A program made the translations under genes and the position numbers. Positions 29,944 through 42,500 of a DNA stretch of 64,000 nucleotides are shown piece by piece. The notes beneath the pieces are model-generated. The model saw only the letters and a list, made by a program, of their open reading frames with translations. It was not told where the DNA came from and did no database searches. The first letter of the stretch is position 1, and every line of letters begins with the position of its first letter. The DNA is from Brevipalpus yothersi. Taxonomy: Eukaryota; Arthropoda; Arachnida; Trombidiformes; Tenuipalpidae. Location: the NCBI GenBank assembly GCA_003956705.1, contig QZCP01000016.1:111065-175064 (forward strand), given 5' to 3'.

Positions 29944-31071
29944 ATTATGTGTTCTGTTCCATTATTTAAAACTCAGTTATGAATTTATCCCACAGATCTT
30001 TTCATGTCACATCGTTGGTCAGACCTACACTGGACACTGATTGAGTTTTCATCAAATATCTATCAATCGTTCTCTGTTATCATTCATCTTTGCTTAATCC
30101 TCTCTTTACTAACAATGAATCTACGTTGCATTTCATTCTCAATTTTAATCCTAGTTCAAACTCAAGCGATCAATGAGAAGCTAATTATTTCAAATAAAAT
30201 CCTCTCCAAGGGAGGAATGTTCTGTTTGAATTTGTTTGATCCTTTTTCGAAATAATTTCCCTCAATCACTCGATAATTAATGAATTTTCTTATTTACTCT
30301 CTCCTCTTACCGGTAAATGAGATCCCTAAGGAGGAAAAAAACAAGGTTACTCATCTTGATTTATCGATAAACACTCTCACTTATTTTTCTCACAACTTGA
30401 AAAATATATTACCTCATTCAAATTTCAACTTAAAGTGGAAAGAATCTTCCCTTCAAAAACCTCTTTCAAAGTTCGAAACTACCATGTTATGAACCAATTC
30501 ATAGTTTTTTTACAAAGTCCCAGTAATATTCACTATAAATTCTCCAAGATTAATCAATAATCACACACCGCGGTTAATTTATCCCTGAAATGAAAGTAAA
30601 ATAATTTCCAAAAATTGATCTAAAAGCGATTAGAACTCAACAATCGACTGGAGTATCTGATCTGAAGTTCAGTGTATCTGATATACATGTATATGAGTGA
30701 GTATGAATCAAGAATGAAAGTGCATTTTTGCGAAATTTTTATTGCATCTTCTTTTCTTCTCTCTCTCTCTATCATCTAGTTTCAGTTTGATTAAGAACGT
30801 AATTACTGTGGTCAATTTGATTGTTCTGCCATTCGAGATTAGTGTTTCCTGTTTCATTTTGTTTGACAAAGTGATTCATTTGAGTGCAACTGTTAGTCTC
30901 TGATTGATCTCTGTTGCTTTTCCCTGAAAGAGCCGTTACTGTGAGACTTGATCTTTTTCAACAGCAACAAGCATTCTTGCTTCATTTAAAGGTCTTGTTT
31001 ATTTGTGAAGCTTTTCTCTTCCTGATTATCAAAGTCTCTCTCCCCTCCTCCCAATTAGAGTGGTCATCATC
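29944..31071. other. Intergenic between MCU and ADRM1
   Basis: About 1.1 kb with MCU 3' UTR and ADRM1 5' region. The short open frames at 30004-30492 have no recognisable domains. A short CT run lies at ~30760-30773. Confidence 0.45.
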
Positions 31072-32515
31072 ATGTCAAGCCCTTTTCTATTTGGTAATGA
31101 GGCTTCTCCTGTGGCCTCCAAGTATTTGGTTGAATTTAAGGCTGGTAAAATGAATGTTAACGGGACAACAGTGTCTCCCATTAAAAGAAAGGGAACAATT
31201 TATCTTAATCAATCTGATGATAATTTGATGCATTTCTGCTGGAAAGATCGACAAACTGGTCAATTAGAGGAAGATCTTATTCTTTTTCCTGGTAAGTATT
31301 TTCAGCTCACACACTGTACAAGCTATGCAGTTATCTTGAAAAGATTAGTATTGAAATTAATCAACTCATTTTGTGTTCCCCCAGATGATGCCGAGTTCAA
31401 GCGAGTTCCTCAATGTACCACAGGGCGTGTGTATGTATTGAAATTCAAATCATCATCTAAACGCTGTTTCTATTGGATGCAAGAGCCAAGTGAAGATAAA
31501 GATGAAGAATTTTGCAAAAAAATCAATGAATATCTCAGCAATCCTCCGGCACCTGGTATGAGATCTAGTGGCAATTCTGGAGGTCACGCTCTATCTGGTC
31601 TCGGAAATTTGGGCAGTTTGGCTGAGCTAGGATCTTTGAGAGATAGTGAATTTCAATCACTGCTCAGCAATATGAACCCACAGCAATTGATGCAAATGAT
31701 TGGTAGCATGCAAGGTGGCTCATCTCCATTGTCAATGAATTCTTTCCGCCCTCGCCAGCCAGCTTCATCATCAAGGCTTTCCTCCTCTGCCTCTAGACCA
31801 ACCGATAGCGATCGTCCATCTGATACTGAGAACACCAACTCAAGTTCAACAACCAGTACCAATTCCAGCAGTTCAGCTCCTACTCCTCGTATACAATTAG
31901 GTGATCTACAATCGATTATATCAGGACTAACAGTCCCAAAATCTGAACAACAACCTGACAAAGATGACGCAAAGCGTGAGTAGTATATTTGGAATTGTCA
32001 GTTGCCATCTATGTGTATACTAATTAATTTTTATTTTATTTTATCCAGTTTTATCTTCAATAACTAAATCTGAAGCACTTCAAACATTATTGTCGAATGA
32101 GCAGTTCATGCGTGGAGTCAGAGAACGCCTTCCACCTACAGAAGCTGGCGAAGGTTCATCGTCTTCGTCAACAGCTGATACACAAGTGTCTGAGCAACTT
32201 TCATCAACTCTCCAATCACCACAATTTCAACAAGCATTGAATAAATTTGGTCTTGCTCTACAATCAGGACAATTAGGACCTTTACTTCATCAGTTCGGAT
32301 TAAGTCAAGCTTGTGTTGAGGCTGCTGATAAAGGAGGTTGGTGAACTTATCTTCTTTTATGGCTCTCTATTGATCTAACATTTATCTTTTGCTTTCATTT
32401 ACGTGCAGATTTAGAAGGTTTCATCAAAGTTCTGGAAGAAGAGGAAAAGAACAAGAAATCCGCCTCCGGGGAGAAGGGACAAGGGCAAGGTCAAGATGAG
32501 ATGGCACTCGATTGA
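31072..32515 (+). CDS. ADRM1: ADRM1/Rpn13, proteasomal ubiquitin receptor
   Basis: Exons 31072-31291, 31385-31975, 32049-32336 and 32409-32515 join in frame to 401 residues (human 407). The protein sits on the 26S proteasome, binds ubiquitin through its Pru domain and recruits the deubiquitinase UCH37 through its C-terminal DEUBAD. Pru is residues ~15-125, with SKYLVEFKAGKMN, DDNLMHFCWKDRQTG and CFYWMQEPSEDKDEEFCKKI. A Ser/Gly/Asn-rich linker follows (~130-270). DEUBAD is ~275-395, with LQTLLSNEQFMRGVRERLPP and QALNKFGLALQSGQLGPLLHQ. The protein ends EMALD. I chose the ATG at 31072; a GTG 12 bp upstream is in frame but unlikely. Intron 1 (93 bp) is in frame and stop-free. Confidence 0.95.
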
Positions 32516-33847
32516 GAGCTCTAAGCTTTGGGGTTCGTTTTTCCTAGCTATTTATCGCAGATTATTAATATCTAGCATGATTCGTGTTTTTGTCTCGAAT
32601 CACTAATACATCAAATCGATTGCAAGAGGCTATCTTCTTTTGGTCCTCATCAATAAAATTTCTGTAAATCTTCTTAAAGAATTTCTAGAAACTCTGGCCA
32701 AATCTTGTGATAAATTAGAAATGAGACCACAATAATCAACATAATGAATGTCAAACAATGATCGAACTTGGTGGAACTCATTCTCTGATTACTTAATAAC
32801 TAGCTAGTTCAAGTCTTCTGAAGGGTTTAAGAATTAGAAAAACTATGGTTTCTTGATGAAACACTGTGAGAACATCCTCTAGTGTAGTGCGAGATCATTG
32901 AATATTTGGAACGTTTTCAGTTATGATTTTCTCACGATAGTATTTCTTGAGGTTATTGAGAAGTTTGCCCTTGTTCGGATCTTATTTCTTGATTTCAATT
33001 TTCAAACATACATGTATTGAGAAAATTGTTGAAGTGTCTCGGAATGAGTCAGAATGGTTCAATATTATCGCTACTGGTGATGAGAAAGTTTTTCAGTCTT
33101 TTGACTAGATTACTGACAGTTGTCTGATGACTGGCTAGACGAGAATATAAATTATGGGAAAAGGAAATTAATACCATCAAAATCCTGGTGAGGTTTGAAA
33201 AAAGAAGAAAACGCGAATAATCTCCGTTAAAATTGATCTACCATCCTGGTACATTTCCTGGTACATCCATTTAGTAAACCAACAAGTATTCCCCCTGTAA
33301 GTCCCAGTAATGATGAAAAATGTTCTGAGCTTCTTGAGAAAAGTGTAAAAATTCAATTCAATTCTCAAGCCACTGTTAAAATGAAATCAGAAGCGGGAAT
33401 GTGAATCAATCGTCGAAAATTGCTCACCCAAAAAGCAGCCAATCACGTATCGCTATTGAAATCATGATTATCAAACCGCTCAAAGAGTAGTTGGTACTCT
33501 TTGAAACCGCTCACATGATATCACACATGAAACACGATATCAATTACAGAAGCTCGTTATTGTATCATCTATCATTCGTGAAATGTCTCTGAATCTCATT
33601 TATCATTAAAACGATCGATTCTCTCTTTTTCTCTCTGTGTGTGTTACAACTTGAAATAATCTTATCTTTTTGACGAACAATAATGAAGGGCGAACAGATG
33701 TCTCTCTCTGTCTAAAAAGAGAGAGACTTTTTCTCTCTCTTTGCTCTTTCCTCATCTCTCGAAGATCTTCATCATTTTTGCATCTGTGTGTTTGGGTAGC
33801 ATCTTATATCTGTGAAATTTTATTTCATCTTTTTTTCGAGATCTATC
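32516..33847. other. Intergenic: ADRM1 3' UTR and PCYT2 5' region
   Basis: An AATAAA at 32652-32657 is a good polyadenylation-signal candidate for ADRM1, 137 bp after its stop. The CT/GA-rich stretch at ~33620-33760 just before PCYT2 is probably 5' UTR or promoter. No gene seen. Confidence 0.5.
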
Positions 33848-35716
33848 ATGATGAATGGTTCAACGCGTGATCTTAAGACATCAAGTGGTGGTGGTCATCA
33901 AAATGATCTAGTGAAAGTTTGGTGCGATGGATGTTATGATATGGTCCATTATGGACATGCAAATCAATTACGACAAGCGAAAGGTTTGTTTGTGTTGTAT
34001 TTATTTTCTCTCTTCCTCGATATTCGAGAATGTATTTTTCCCTCCCAATCTTGCCGCTTATATTATCATCACCATTATTTTAATCAATCAATGTTTGTGT
34101 TTCTTTTTTCTCCTCATGGTAATTTGTTTATACCGCTTGGTGACTATTGACTATTGACTGAATAATAATGTACGTTAAAATTGACAGAGATGGGTGACTA
34201 TCTAATCGTTGGTGTTCATAGTGATGCGGAGATAAGGAAACACAAAGGTCCGCCTGTGTTCAATGAAAAAGAGCGATACAAGATGGTTCGTGCTATCAAG
34301 TGGGTTGACGAAGTGGTTGAAGATGCTCCTTATGTTACCACACTGGAAACACTAGATAAACATGGATGTGATTTCTGTGTTCACGGTGATGATATCACTT
34401 GTGATGCATCCGGTTTGGACACTTATCGACTTGTGAAAACTGCCGGCCGGTACAGAGAATGTAAGCGTACCGCAGGTGTATCGACCACTGATTTGGTTGG
34501 CCGAATGTTACTTCTCACCAAAAATCATCATCAAGGTCCATCATATGATGCACCCAATAAAGAGGAAGCATCATCAATTGGACAAGATCCGACAACACAT
34601 TCACCATGGACTGGTATATCACAATTTTTGCCTACCACACAAAAAATAATACAATTTGCTGAAGGAAAAGAGCCCAAGCCTGGTGATAAGATTGTCTATG
34701 TTTTGGGTGCTTTTGATTTATTTCACATTGGTCATGTTGATTTTCTGGAAAAAGTCAAAGCTCTCGGTGATTACTTGATTGTTGGTCTACATTCAGATCA
34801 AGTCGTCAATCAATACAGGGGAAGCAATTACCCGATAATGAATCTCCAAGAAAGAGTGCTCTCAGTTCTTGCATGTAAAGTGAGTTGTGATTACTTTAGC
34901 GATTCATTGAATCATAATTCCAATTCTTACAGTTCCTCTTATTCCCTCTAATTCCCTCCCCCTTTCCGCTGTCGCAATATGTAGCATTGATCGAAGATCA
35001 TAGTTCACTTATCTCTTATCAATGAGTCTTGAATTCGGAGAAAATTTTCCTATTCACATTTCCTCATTCCAACTTCTTCCTCCTGTTTTATGACTCTCTG
35101 AACTTGCCAATCAATTTTGGCGTATTTTTATGATATTTTTAACCGGTCAATTTTGTTTGATCTATTGCTTTCTATTGCTTTCTGAAGCGTTTATTGATGA
35201 AACACTTCCGACACACTTACGTTGTTGCTGGTGATGATATTATTTGTTTCTAACATTCTTATCTTTCTGATTCCAATAGTATGTCAACGAAGTTGTCATT
35301 GGAGCTCCTTACTCAGTAACTGATGATCTGATGGATCACTTTAAGGTGGATCTTGTATGTCATGGAGCTTCCTCTTATCCATTAGACCTTGATGGTAAAG
35401 ATCCGTACGAGGTATGTCAGCATATTTTCTATTCTTCAGAGCATACTTAACTTTTCCGCTGTTGAGGCGAAAAATTCTCACATGCTTTTATTCCTTCGTT
35501 AAGGTACCTAAGAAGAGGGGAAAATTCCAGACTGTGAAGAGCGGAAACGACTTAACTACTCTTCATATTGTGGACAGAATCTTGAAGAATCGTTATGATT
35601 ATATGCTCCGCAATAATGAGAAGGAAATGAAAGAAGTTGAGTTTGTAAAATCAATGGCCAATAGTCCAGAGAGCAACAGTGATGCCAACAATAATCATGA
35701 GGCAATTAGTCCATAA
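33848..35716 (+). CDS. PCYT2: PCYT2, CTP:phosphoethanolamine cytidylyltransferase
   Basis: Exons 33848-33983, 34188-34879, 35280-35411 and 35504-35716 join to 390 residues (human 389). The enzyme makes CDP-ethanolamine, the rate-limiting step of the Kennedy pathway to phosphatidylethanolamine, in the cytosol. Two tandem cytidylyltransferase folds are visible. The first has VWCDGCYDMVHYGHANQL (HxGH at 34-37) and TAGVSTTDLVGRML; the second has VLGAFDLFHIGHVDFLEKVK (HxGH at 225-228). Two such folds distinguish it from choline cytidylyltransferase (one fold). Two ATGs are adjacent at 33848 and 33851; either may start. The second fold is less conserved near its RTEGISTTDI equivalent, here NDLTTLHIVDRIL. 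Confidence 0.95.
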
Positions 35717-38159
35717 TTGCAACCGTGCTACAAATATGCCTTCAAGGATTTGAACCAAGTGCACACTGCTTTTTTCACCGCTAAAGCCCTTTAATTAATG
35801 ATTGAAACAGTACTGCTAAGATTATCTGCTAGAAAATATCAAAAAGATGTAATCAACTATTTTGTTTACTGAGTTTTAGTGAGCTGTTATATCATTTCTC
35901 GAACTCGAGAACTGTTCTTTCAATTTTATCTGTATAGTCAAACAACCATTTTAATCATAACTCAGGCCAAGATAATGATTCTTTTAGAGATTGTATTTAT
36001 CTCTCTCAGTCTGACATTTTTCATTCTTTTTTGATTTTTGTTTGATGCAATTTTATTCTCGAAATATTATGTATGTGTAAATTGATTTATTCGATCTTTA
36101 TTGATCTTGTGATGCTATTTTTTTCTCAAAGAGTAATTGAACCACAAAATGTTTCATAATTGCTCTGAAATGAGATTCACTTTGAAAGAAGTGCTCGAAA
36201 TTTCTTTTCGATTTTCGTTCACCTTCATTTGAATAAACTCCACTATGTTCCTAAAATTTTTTACTCTCAAAAAAACTTTTACTACTCTCTGAAATTTATT
36301 CAAAGTATGGAAAGAATTAACCATTAGCTCTATTCTCCCATCAACTAACGGAATTTCTTTGAGATTTTTTCAGCAGAGCTCCATAAAACTAATATACAAT
36401 ATCTTCTCAGCCTCAAAATCAGATGTAAGCTGATGATTCATCTTTCTCCTAGTCATTGAACTTGCTCAAATTGAAACTTGTTTCACCTGGGAATAGGCTT
36501 ACTTTCCGAAGCCCAACGAAACAGTTCTCAACACAATTCGCAATTCGATCTCAGTCCATTCTTAGAACTCGATTGTTTTCGCCACCAGACACAAAAGCCG
36601 ATAGTGTGTAATAACAAGTGGTCATCGAAAGTGGCATCAATTCAGTAGCCGTAGCCGATCTTTGAGATGGCAAAAAAACGTTGCCTCTCGAGTGATGACT
36701 AAGCCTGATTGCAGCGATTGTGTGAAAAAAGTGAACAACAGGGAAGAGAGAGAGAGAGAGAGAACAACTCACCAACTGATTTGAATATTTTTTTTACCGA
36801 CCAAAGAATGACAGGAAGTCTTCATGAGGCGAGAAAGAATGACATGCTGGTTTGGAAGCAATTGTCGAGAAGAAATGAGAATATTGACTCACTGCTACTT
36901 GGAAGATTTTTTCTTGTTCATGTTCATATTCCCTTTGAATACAGTCTTCGATGAATTGTGTGTGTATACTCACATATGAGTATTGCTTGGATGATGGTAA
37001 ATTGCTTTCAGCAATCAGGCCCACCTTCAAAAATAGGCAGACTTTATAGCGAGCCTAATTCGAGCAATCCTTTTTTTTGCTCAAAAGATCCATACTTGGT
37101 TATATTATTGAATCAAACAAAATCAAAGCCATCAATTTTGATGTCGATTTTGTAAATTAATAATTCCCATTTTCATTGACTAGACTGGCAAGGTTACACT
37201 ACTCAATCATTAGTTTTTTTTCTTCATGTGTGAATGGAACGATTCTCAGTAATCTTGGAGAATCAAGTAACAAAAATGCTGGCTATCTATCCAGATTCAA
37301 ATATATACTCGCTTACAACTTGAACAAATCATGAAAAATCCAGTTTGTTTCTCTTTCTCTCATCGATTCGGAGAGGTATAATTCACCGTTAGAATTTTGA
37401 TCTCAATCGAGATTGGATGTAGTATAAAAAAATCATATCAATCTTTGATTCAAAAGTAATGATGACGATGAAGACTGAGAAGATGGGAATGATGAGGACC
37501 CAGAGGGAAGCAAGTAAGAAAGAAAGGAAGCAATTAAGTAACATCTGCTTACCTCAATCTTGTGTGACCATCAAAAAGTCCGAAAGCTGTGCTCAACTAA
37601 ATCAAAGTCAAAAGTATATCGAGAGAGAAGAATTTTCATTCTCTTGCCCAATACTATTCAAACTTGATTTGCAATTCATTGAGAAGTTTCGTTGAAAAGT
37701 TGCAACTCAATGTAAACACTTCGTTCACCAAATTCTATCCATCGGCTAGAGACGAAAAATTATTTTGGCCACATTTTCTCTCCTTTTCTCTCTATTAAAA
37801 AGTGATCTTCCCAACGAAGATTTTCGTGTTCACGTTTAATCGTGTATGTATGTTCCCCAGCATACATACCAATTTTTGCATAAGAACTGATCAGTGTTGC
37901 CCTGTTGTCCATCATTTTTACTTTCAACTCCCATCTCTCCTCTCTCTCTCTCTCTCCTCTCTCTTTCCTCTCTTTTTGAGTACGTTTAAAGTTTTCAGAA
38001 AAAAAGTCGGAACGTGTTCTGTTGTAATCATTACCAACTTCCTTTCTTTCTCTTTTTCTCTCTCCTCCTACATGCCATGCATGCCTTTAAAAGCGAATGG
38101 AATGAAGTTTTAGTAAAAGTTTTAACTACTACCGAATCACTGTGAACTCAATTCCCTTT

Positions 38160-38203
<44 letters not shown>

Positions 38204-38422
38204 NNNNNNNNNNNNNNNNNNNNNNNNNNNNNNNNNNNNNNNNNNNNNNNNNNNNNNNNNNNNNNNNNNNNNNNNNNNNNNNNNNNNNNNNNNNNNNNNN
38301 NNNNNNNNNNNNNNNNNNNNNNNNNNNNNNNNNNNNNNNNNNNNNNNNNNNNNNNNNNNNNNNNNNNNNNNNNNNNNNNNNNNNNNNNNNNNNNNNNNNN
38401 NNNNNNNNNNNNNNNNNNNNNN

Positions 38423-38482
<60 letters not shown>

Positions 38483-39547
38483 ATTCTCTCTTTCAACATA
38501 GTAGTATATACAAGGGTCAACGTGTGGGTGAGACGTTGTGTTGTGAGGCAGAGTAAAAAAAGAGTAAAGCTCAACATTACACACAAAAAAATGGGAGTCT
38601 CAAAGTGTATATCGGAATGAGTGAAAAAAAAGTGAAGAGAGAGAGAAAGTGATTTGAGAGACTTTGGTGTGTATGTGTGATTAATTTAGATTAAATCATT
38701 TTGTGATTCACACTTTTCTCTTTTCTCTCACGGGAAAACACCATACTCTGTGTGCTTGTAAATTTTGTTCTGTGGGTTGTTGTACAATTATTTTTTTCCC
38801 GTCAAGTGATAAAATTAGTAACAATTTTATCGGATGCTGGTATTGGTGTGAAACTTGAAATTCCGGTGATCAGTGTTTATTTACATCTTGAAACGTTGCC
38901 GTGTTGTTATAATTTCTATTGGAAAATAGGAAGAGAGAAAGAAAACAAGTGCTCTATATACACGCATAATATTTGTTTACTAGTGTATACATATGTGGAT
39001 CTATTTATTTATTGCCATAATATATTAATTAATAATCATACCTGTGATTATCATGGTGGGGTGGAAATGATGTGAGGGAAGGTAAAAATTAATTCCAATC
39101 AGTTCAATACAGAAGGTCAACAATCAGTCTCCATCGTCATTATCACAACTTAACTACAGCAACATTTCCTCCCCCATTCATCCATACATACATAGCTTAC
39201 CGCTGTTGAACATTGGATTAAAGTGCATTCCGGTGGACATCATATTGATTGTATTAATATACCCTGTTCAACCAATTTTGGTTACATTTCATCATCCAAT
39301 TGCGATTTAAACATTCCAATACAATCCAAGTTCAATCTCCATCTGGCTGTATATACGCCAACACAGTGTTCTACTTTATTTTTGTTCCTCTCCTCAATAC
39401 TTACTTACTTAGTTGTGGCGCGTATCTGTTGCGACCATATGTTTATGTTGTTAATAATTTCATTAACCCGGTGACACTGGTCAAATTAGTGTAGTGTGCT
39501 CATAGTCACACTGGTGTACATGTTCACCTGAGTGTGGCTTGGACAAG
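35717..39547. other. Long intergenic region with microsatellites and an assembly gap
   Basis: About 3.8 kb with no supported gene. An AATAAA at 36232-36237 may serve PCYT2. GA and CT tracts occur at ~36747-36762 and ~37937-37965, and the N gap lies at 38204-38422. The part from ~38500 to 39547 is presumably 5' UTR and promoter of the myosin V gene. Open frames across the CT tract are artefacts of the repeat. Confidence 0.5.
38165..38478. repeat. CT microsatellite containing a 219-base run of N
   Basis: About 39 bp of CT repeat, Ns from 38204 to 38422, then about 55 bp more CT repeat. The true length of the repeat and whatever lies inside the gap are unknown. Confidence 0.95.
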
Positions 39548-42500
39548 ATGGGCACATTTCCCGAATTGTACACACGAGATTCTCGTGTGTGGATACCTGA
39601 TCAAGAGGAAGTTTGGAAATTAGCGTATGTTAAGGATGATTTCAAGCTGGAAAATAAATCTTTATTGGTAGAAGATGAAAATGGAGAGGTAATTGCAAGT
39701 ATAAATCGATAAAAATATCGAGAAATCTTTTCATAATATTTATTTGTGGCTAGCCATAAATTGTTTCGTTATTAGATTTGTGAGAGCAGCGAAGTTGTCA
39801 GCAATTTCTTTCATGATTCCTCTAATCTTAATCTGAATCTGATTTGCTATCTGTGTTATTCTTCTGAATAATTATACTCATACTTTCCTTCTTTTACACT
39901 TTTAATCCCTAGGAATCTACGTTAAAAGTTGAAAAGGTTGAAAATCTACCTCCATTGCGAAATCCAGATATCCTTATTGGAGCCAATGATCTCACTAGTT
40001 TATCTTATCTTCATGAACCAGCGGTTCTGTATAATTTAAGGGTTAGATTTTTAGATCATAATGCTATTTATACTTGGTGTGGTATCGTACTGGTTGCTGT
40101 TAATCCTTACACCGAATTAGACATTTATGGTGATGAAACCATCCAAACGTATCATCAATCGTTGGGGACCAGCCAGCTGGATCCTCATGTATTTGCTGTT
40201 TCTGAAGATGCTTTCTCCAAACTGGAGAGAGAAGGACGCAATCAATCGATCATCGTCAGTGGAGAAAGTGGAGCTGGTATGTTGGGTCCAAGATTTGTTT
40301 ATTCCACAGAATCTTGGTCTCATTTGAGAAACCTCAGAGATGGAGGAGAGCATGAGACTTCATGACCATTTCACAGATAGTGCATGTTATTCTCACTTAT
40401 CGATTCCTTTGGATTCTGAGACCGAATCACAATAGAGATCATTCTCTACCTCTCTCTATAGTACAGGGTTTACTTCAAAATTTACTTCTTTTGGTTGAAA
40501 TGATAAAATCCTCTGACATAGATAGCAAATTAATCCTTTATTGTCGTTCATCTTTCAGGAAAAACGGTCTCTGCAAAGTTTGCTATGCGATACTTTGCCT
40601 CAATCGCCGGTAGCCATTCATCAAACATTGAGAACAAAGTTCTTGCAAGTAATCCTATCATGGAAGCTATTGGTAATGCGACCACCACTAGAAACGATAA
40701 TTCATCTCGATTCGGAAAATATATTCAAATCATGTTCGATCCTCAGACAAGATCCATTACTGGTGGTAACATGAGGACCTATTTGTTAGAAAAATCTCGT
40801 GTGTCTTGGCAGAACGAGGGTGAAAGAAACTTCCATATATTCTATCAACTTTGTTCTTACAGCAAGAACAATAATATTAGTGAATTCTGTCTTGATGGAT
40901 ATGATTTTGCCTACTTGGGTAGAATTAAACCATGTGCAAGTGATGATCTGTCTCGTTTTCTTGATGCCCTGCAGTGCCTCGGTTTCACTGACAAACAACA
41001 AAGTTCAATATTTAGTATAATTGCTGCTGTTTTGCATGCTGGTAATATTAATTTTTTACATCTGGACGATGAACAGTGTACAGTGGATAAAGATGATCCT
41101 CATTTGAACAGTTTTTGTGATCTATTGGATCTGGAAAAAAGTGCAACTTTACGTTGGTTGACCAACAAAGTTATAAGAATGGGACGATCTGAAGTTATCG
41201 TCACTCCTGTTAGTCAAAGTGCCGCTCAGTATGGAAGAGATGCACTTGCAAAGTATATCTATGAAAAAATGTTCCTATGGATTGTTTCTCTAATCAACAA
41301 AGCTTTGGGTAAGTGAATGGAAGCATTCAATTGTTCATTCATAGATCACATTACCTAGTTATACTTCTTCATTCTGTTATTGTCACCAAAAACTCCCCTC
41401 CAAGATAGTCGTAGCAAATTGATCTGATAAGAATTGCACTCTCTCTTGATGTCCTTCTCACATACCATGAGGTTTGTGGCTGAATCAGACGATGATTATC
41501 ATTTTTCATCGTTGTCATTACTCATCTTATGGATTTGGAAGTCATCATGCAAACATAAATATATTACCAAAACAATTTTCCATCCTCCAAAAAAGCATAT
41601 CATCATAATTTCAAAACTCTTCTCTCATGGAATGGGATGAGTTGAATTAGCATAGGCATTTGAACCAGACACATAAATTTTGATATTCAACATTCCTCTT
41701 TCAAGGTCCAACTGAGAAAATTCAGTCTTCCAACACTTTTATTGGAGTTTTGGACATCTATGGTTTTGAACATTTTGAAGTCAACAGCTTTGAACAATTT
41801 TGCATCAATTATGCCAATGAAGCTCTCCAACAGCAATTCAATCAGCATGTATTTAAAGTGAGCATCTTTACATTTTTCCCTAGGCAATTACTTTAATTAT
41901 TATGACTGATCTTTTCCCAAATTTCGCCTCTTTTAATCTCTCTTACATTAGCTCGAACAAGAGGAATATATCCGTGAAGGTATTGACTGGCAGTTCATCA
42001 CATTCACGGATAATCAACCCGTCATAGATCTTATCGAGGCCAAACCTATCGGAATTCTTAATCTCTTGGATGAAGAATGCAAGATGCCAAAAGGTAGGCA
42101 ACTGTCAAAGCCCACTCTCTTAATCTGCAACTATTGAAATGATCTTGTGTCAAGTTTTTATGCTTCTACTCTTGACCCTCTATATATATTCAACTCTATT
42201 CCAGGAACTGATGAAACTTGGATAACAAAATTATATGCTCAGTTGACGGTTGGTCCGATATTTCAGAAACCTAAAATAGGCTCTAGAAACTCGTTCATTA
42301 TTCAACATTTTGCCGATAAGGTCATCTATCAATCGAATGGTAAGTTATCGGATTGAAACACTTTGATTGAGCGAAAAAGGCTGCGAAAATTTTCACTCTT
42401 ATTGGTGTGCCTGATATTATGTATATTATCAGGTTTTTTGGAGAAAAATCGTGACACTGTTTGGGAGGAACAAATTGATCTCTTGAAAAGATCAAGCATT

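Noticed and set aside
30004..30492. Two open frames of 70-83 codons between MCU and ADRM1
   Set aside because: No domain, no paralogue, AT-rich composition; probably untranslated sequence.
31653..31961. Minus-strand frame of 102 codons inside ADRM1
   Set aside because: Reverse complement of the Ser/Thr-rich linker; shadow of the real coding strand.
33177..33368. Minus-strand frame of 63 codons upstream of PCYT2
   Set aside because: No recognisable feature and no start or splice support.
38129..38584. Long open frames of Ser-Leu or Arg-Glu dipeptides on both strands
   Set aside because: They consist of a CT microsatellite and the N run; not coding.
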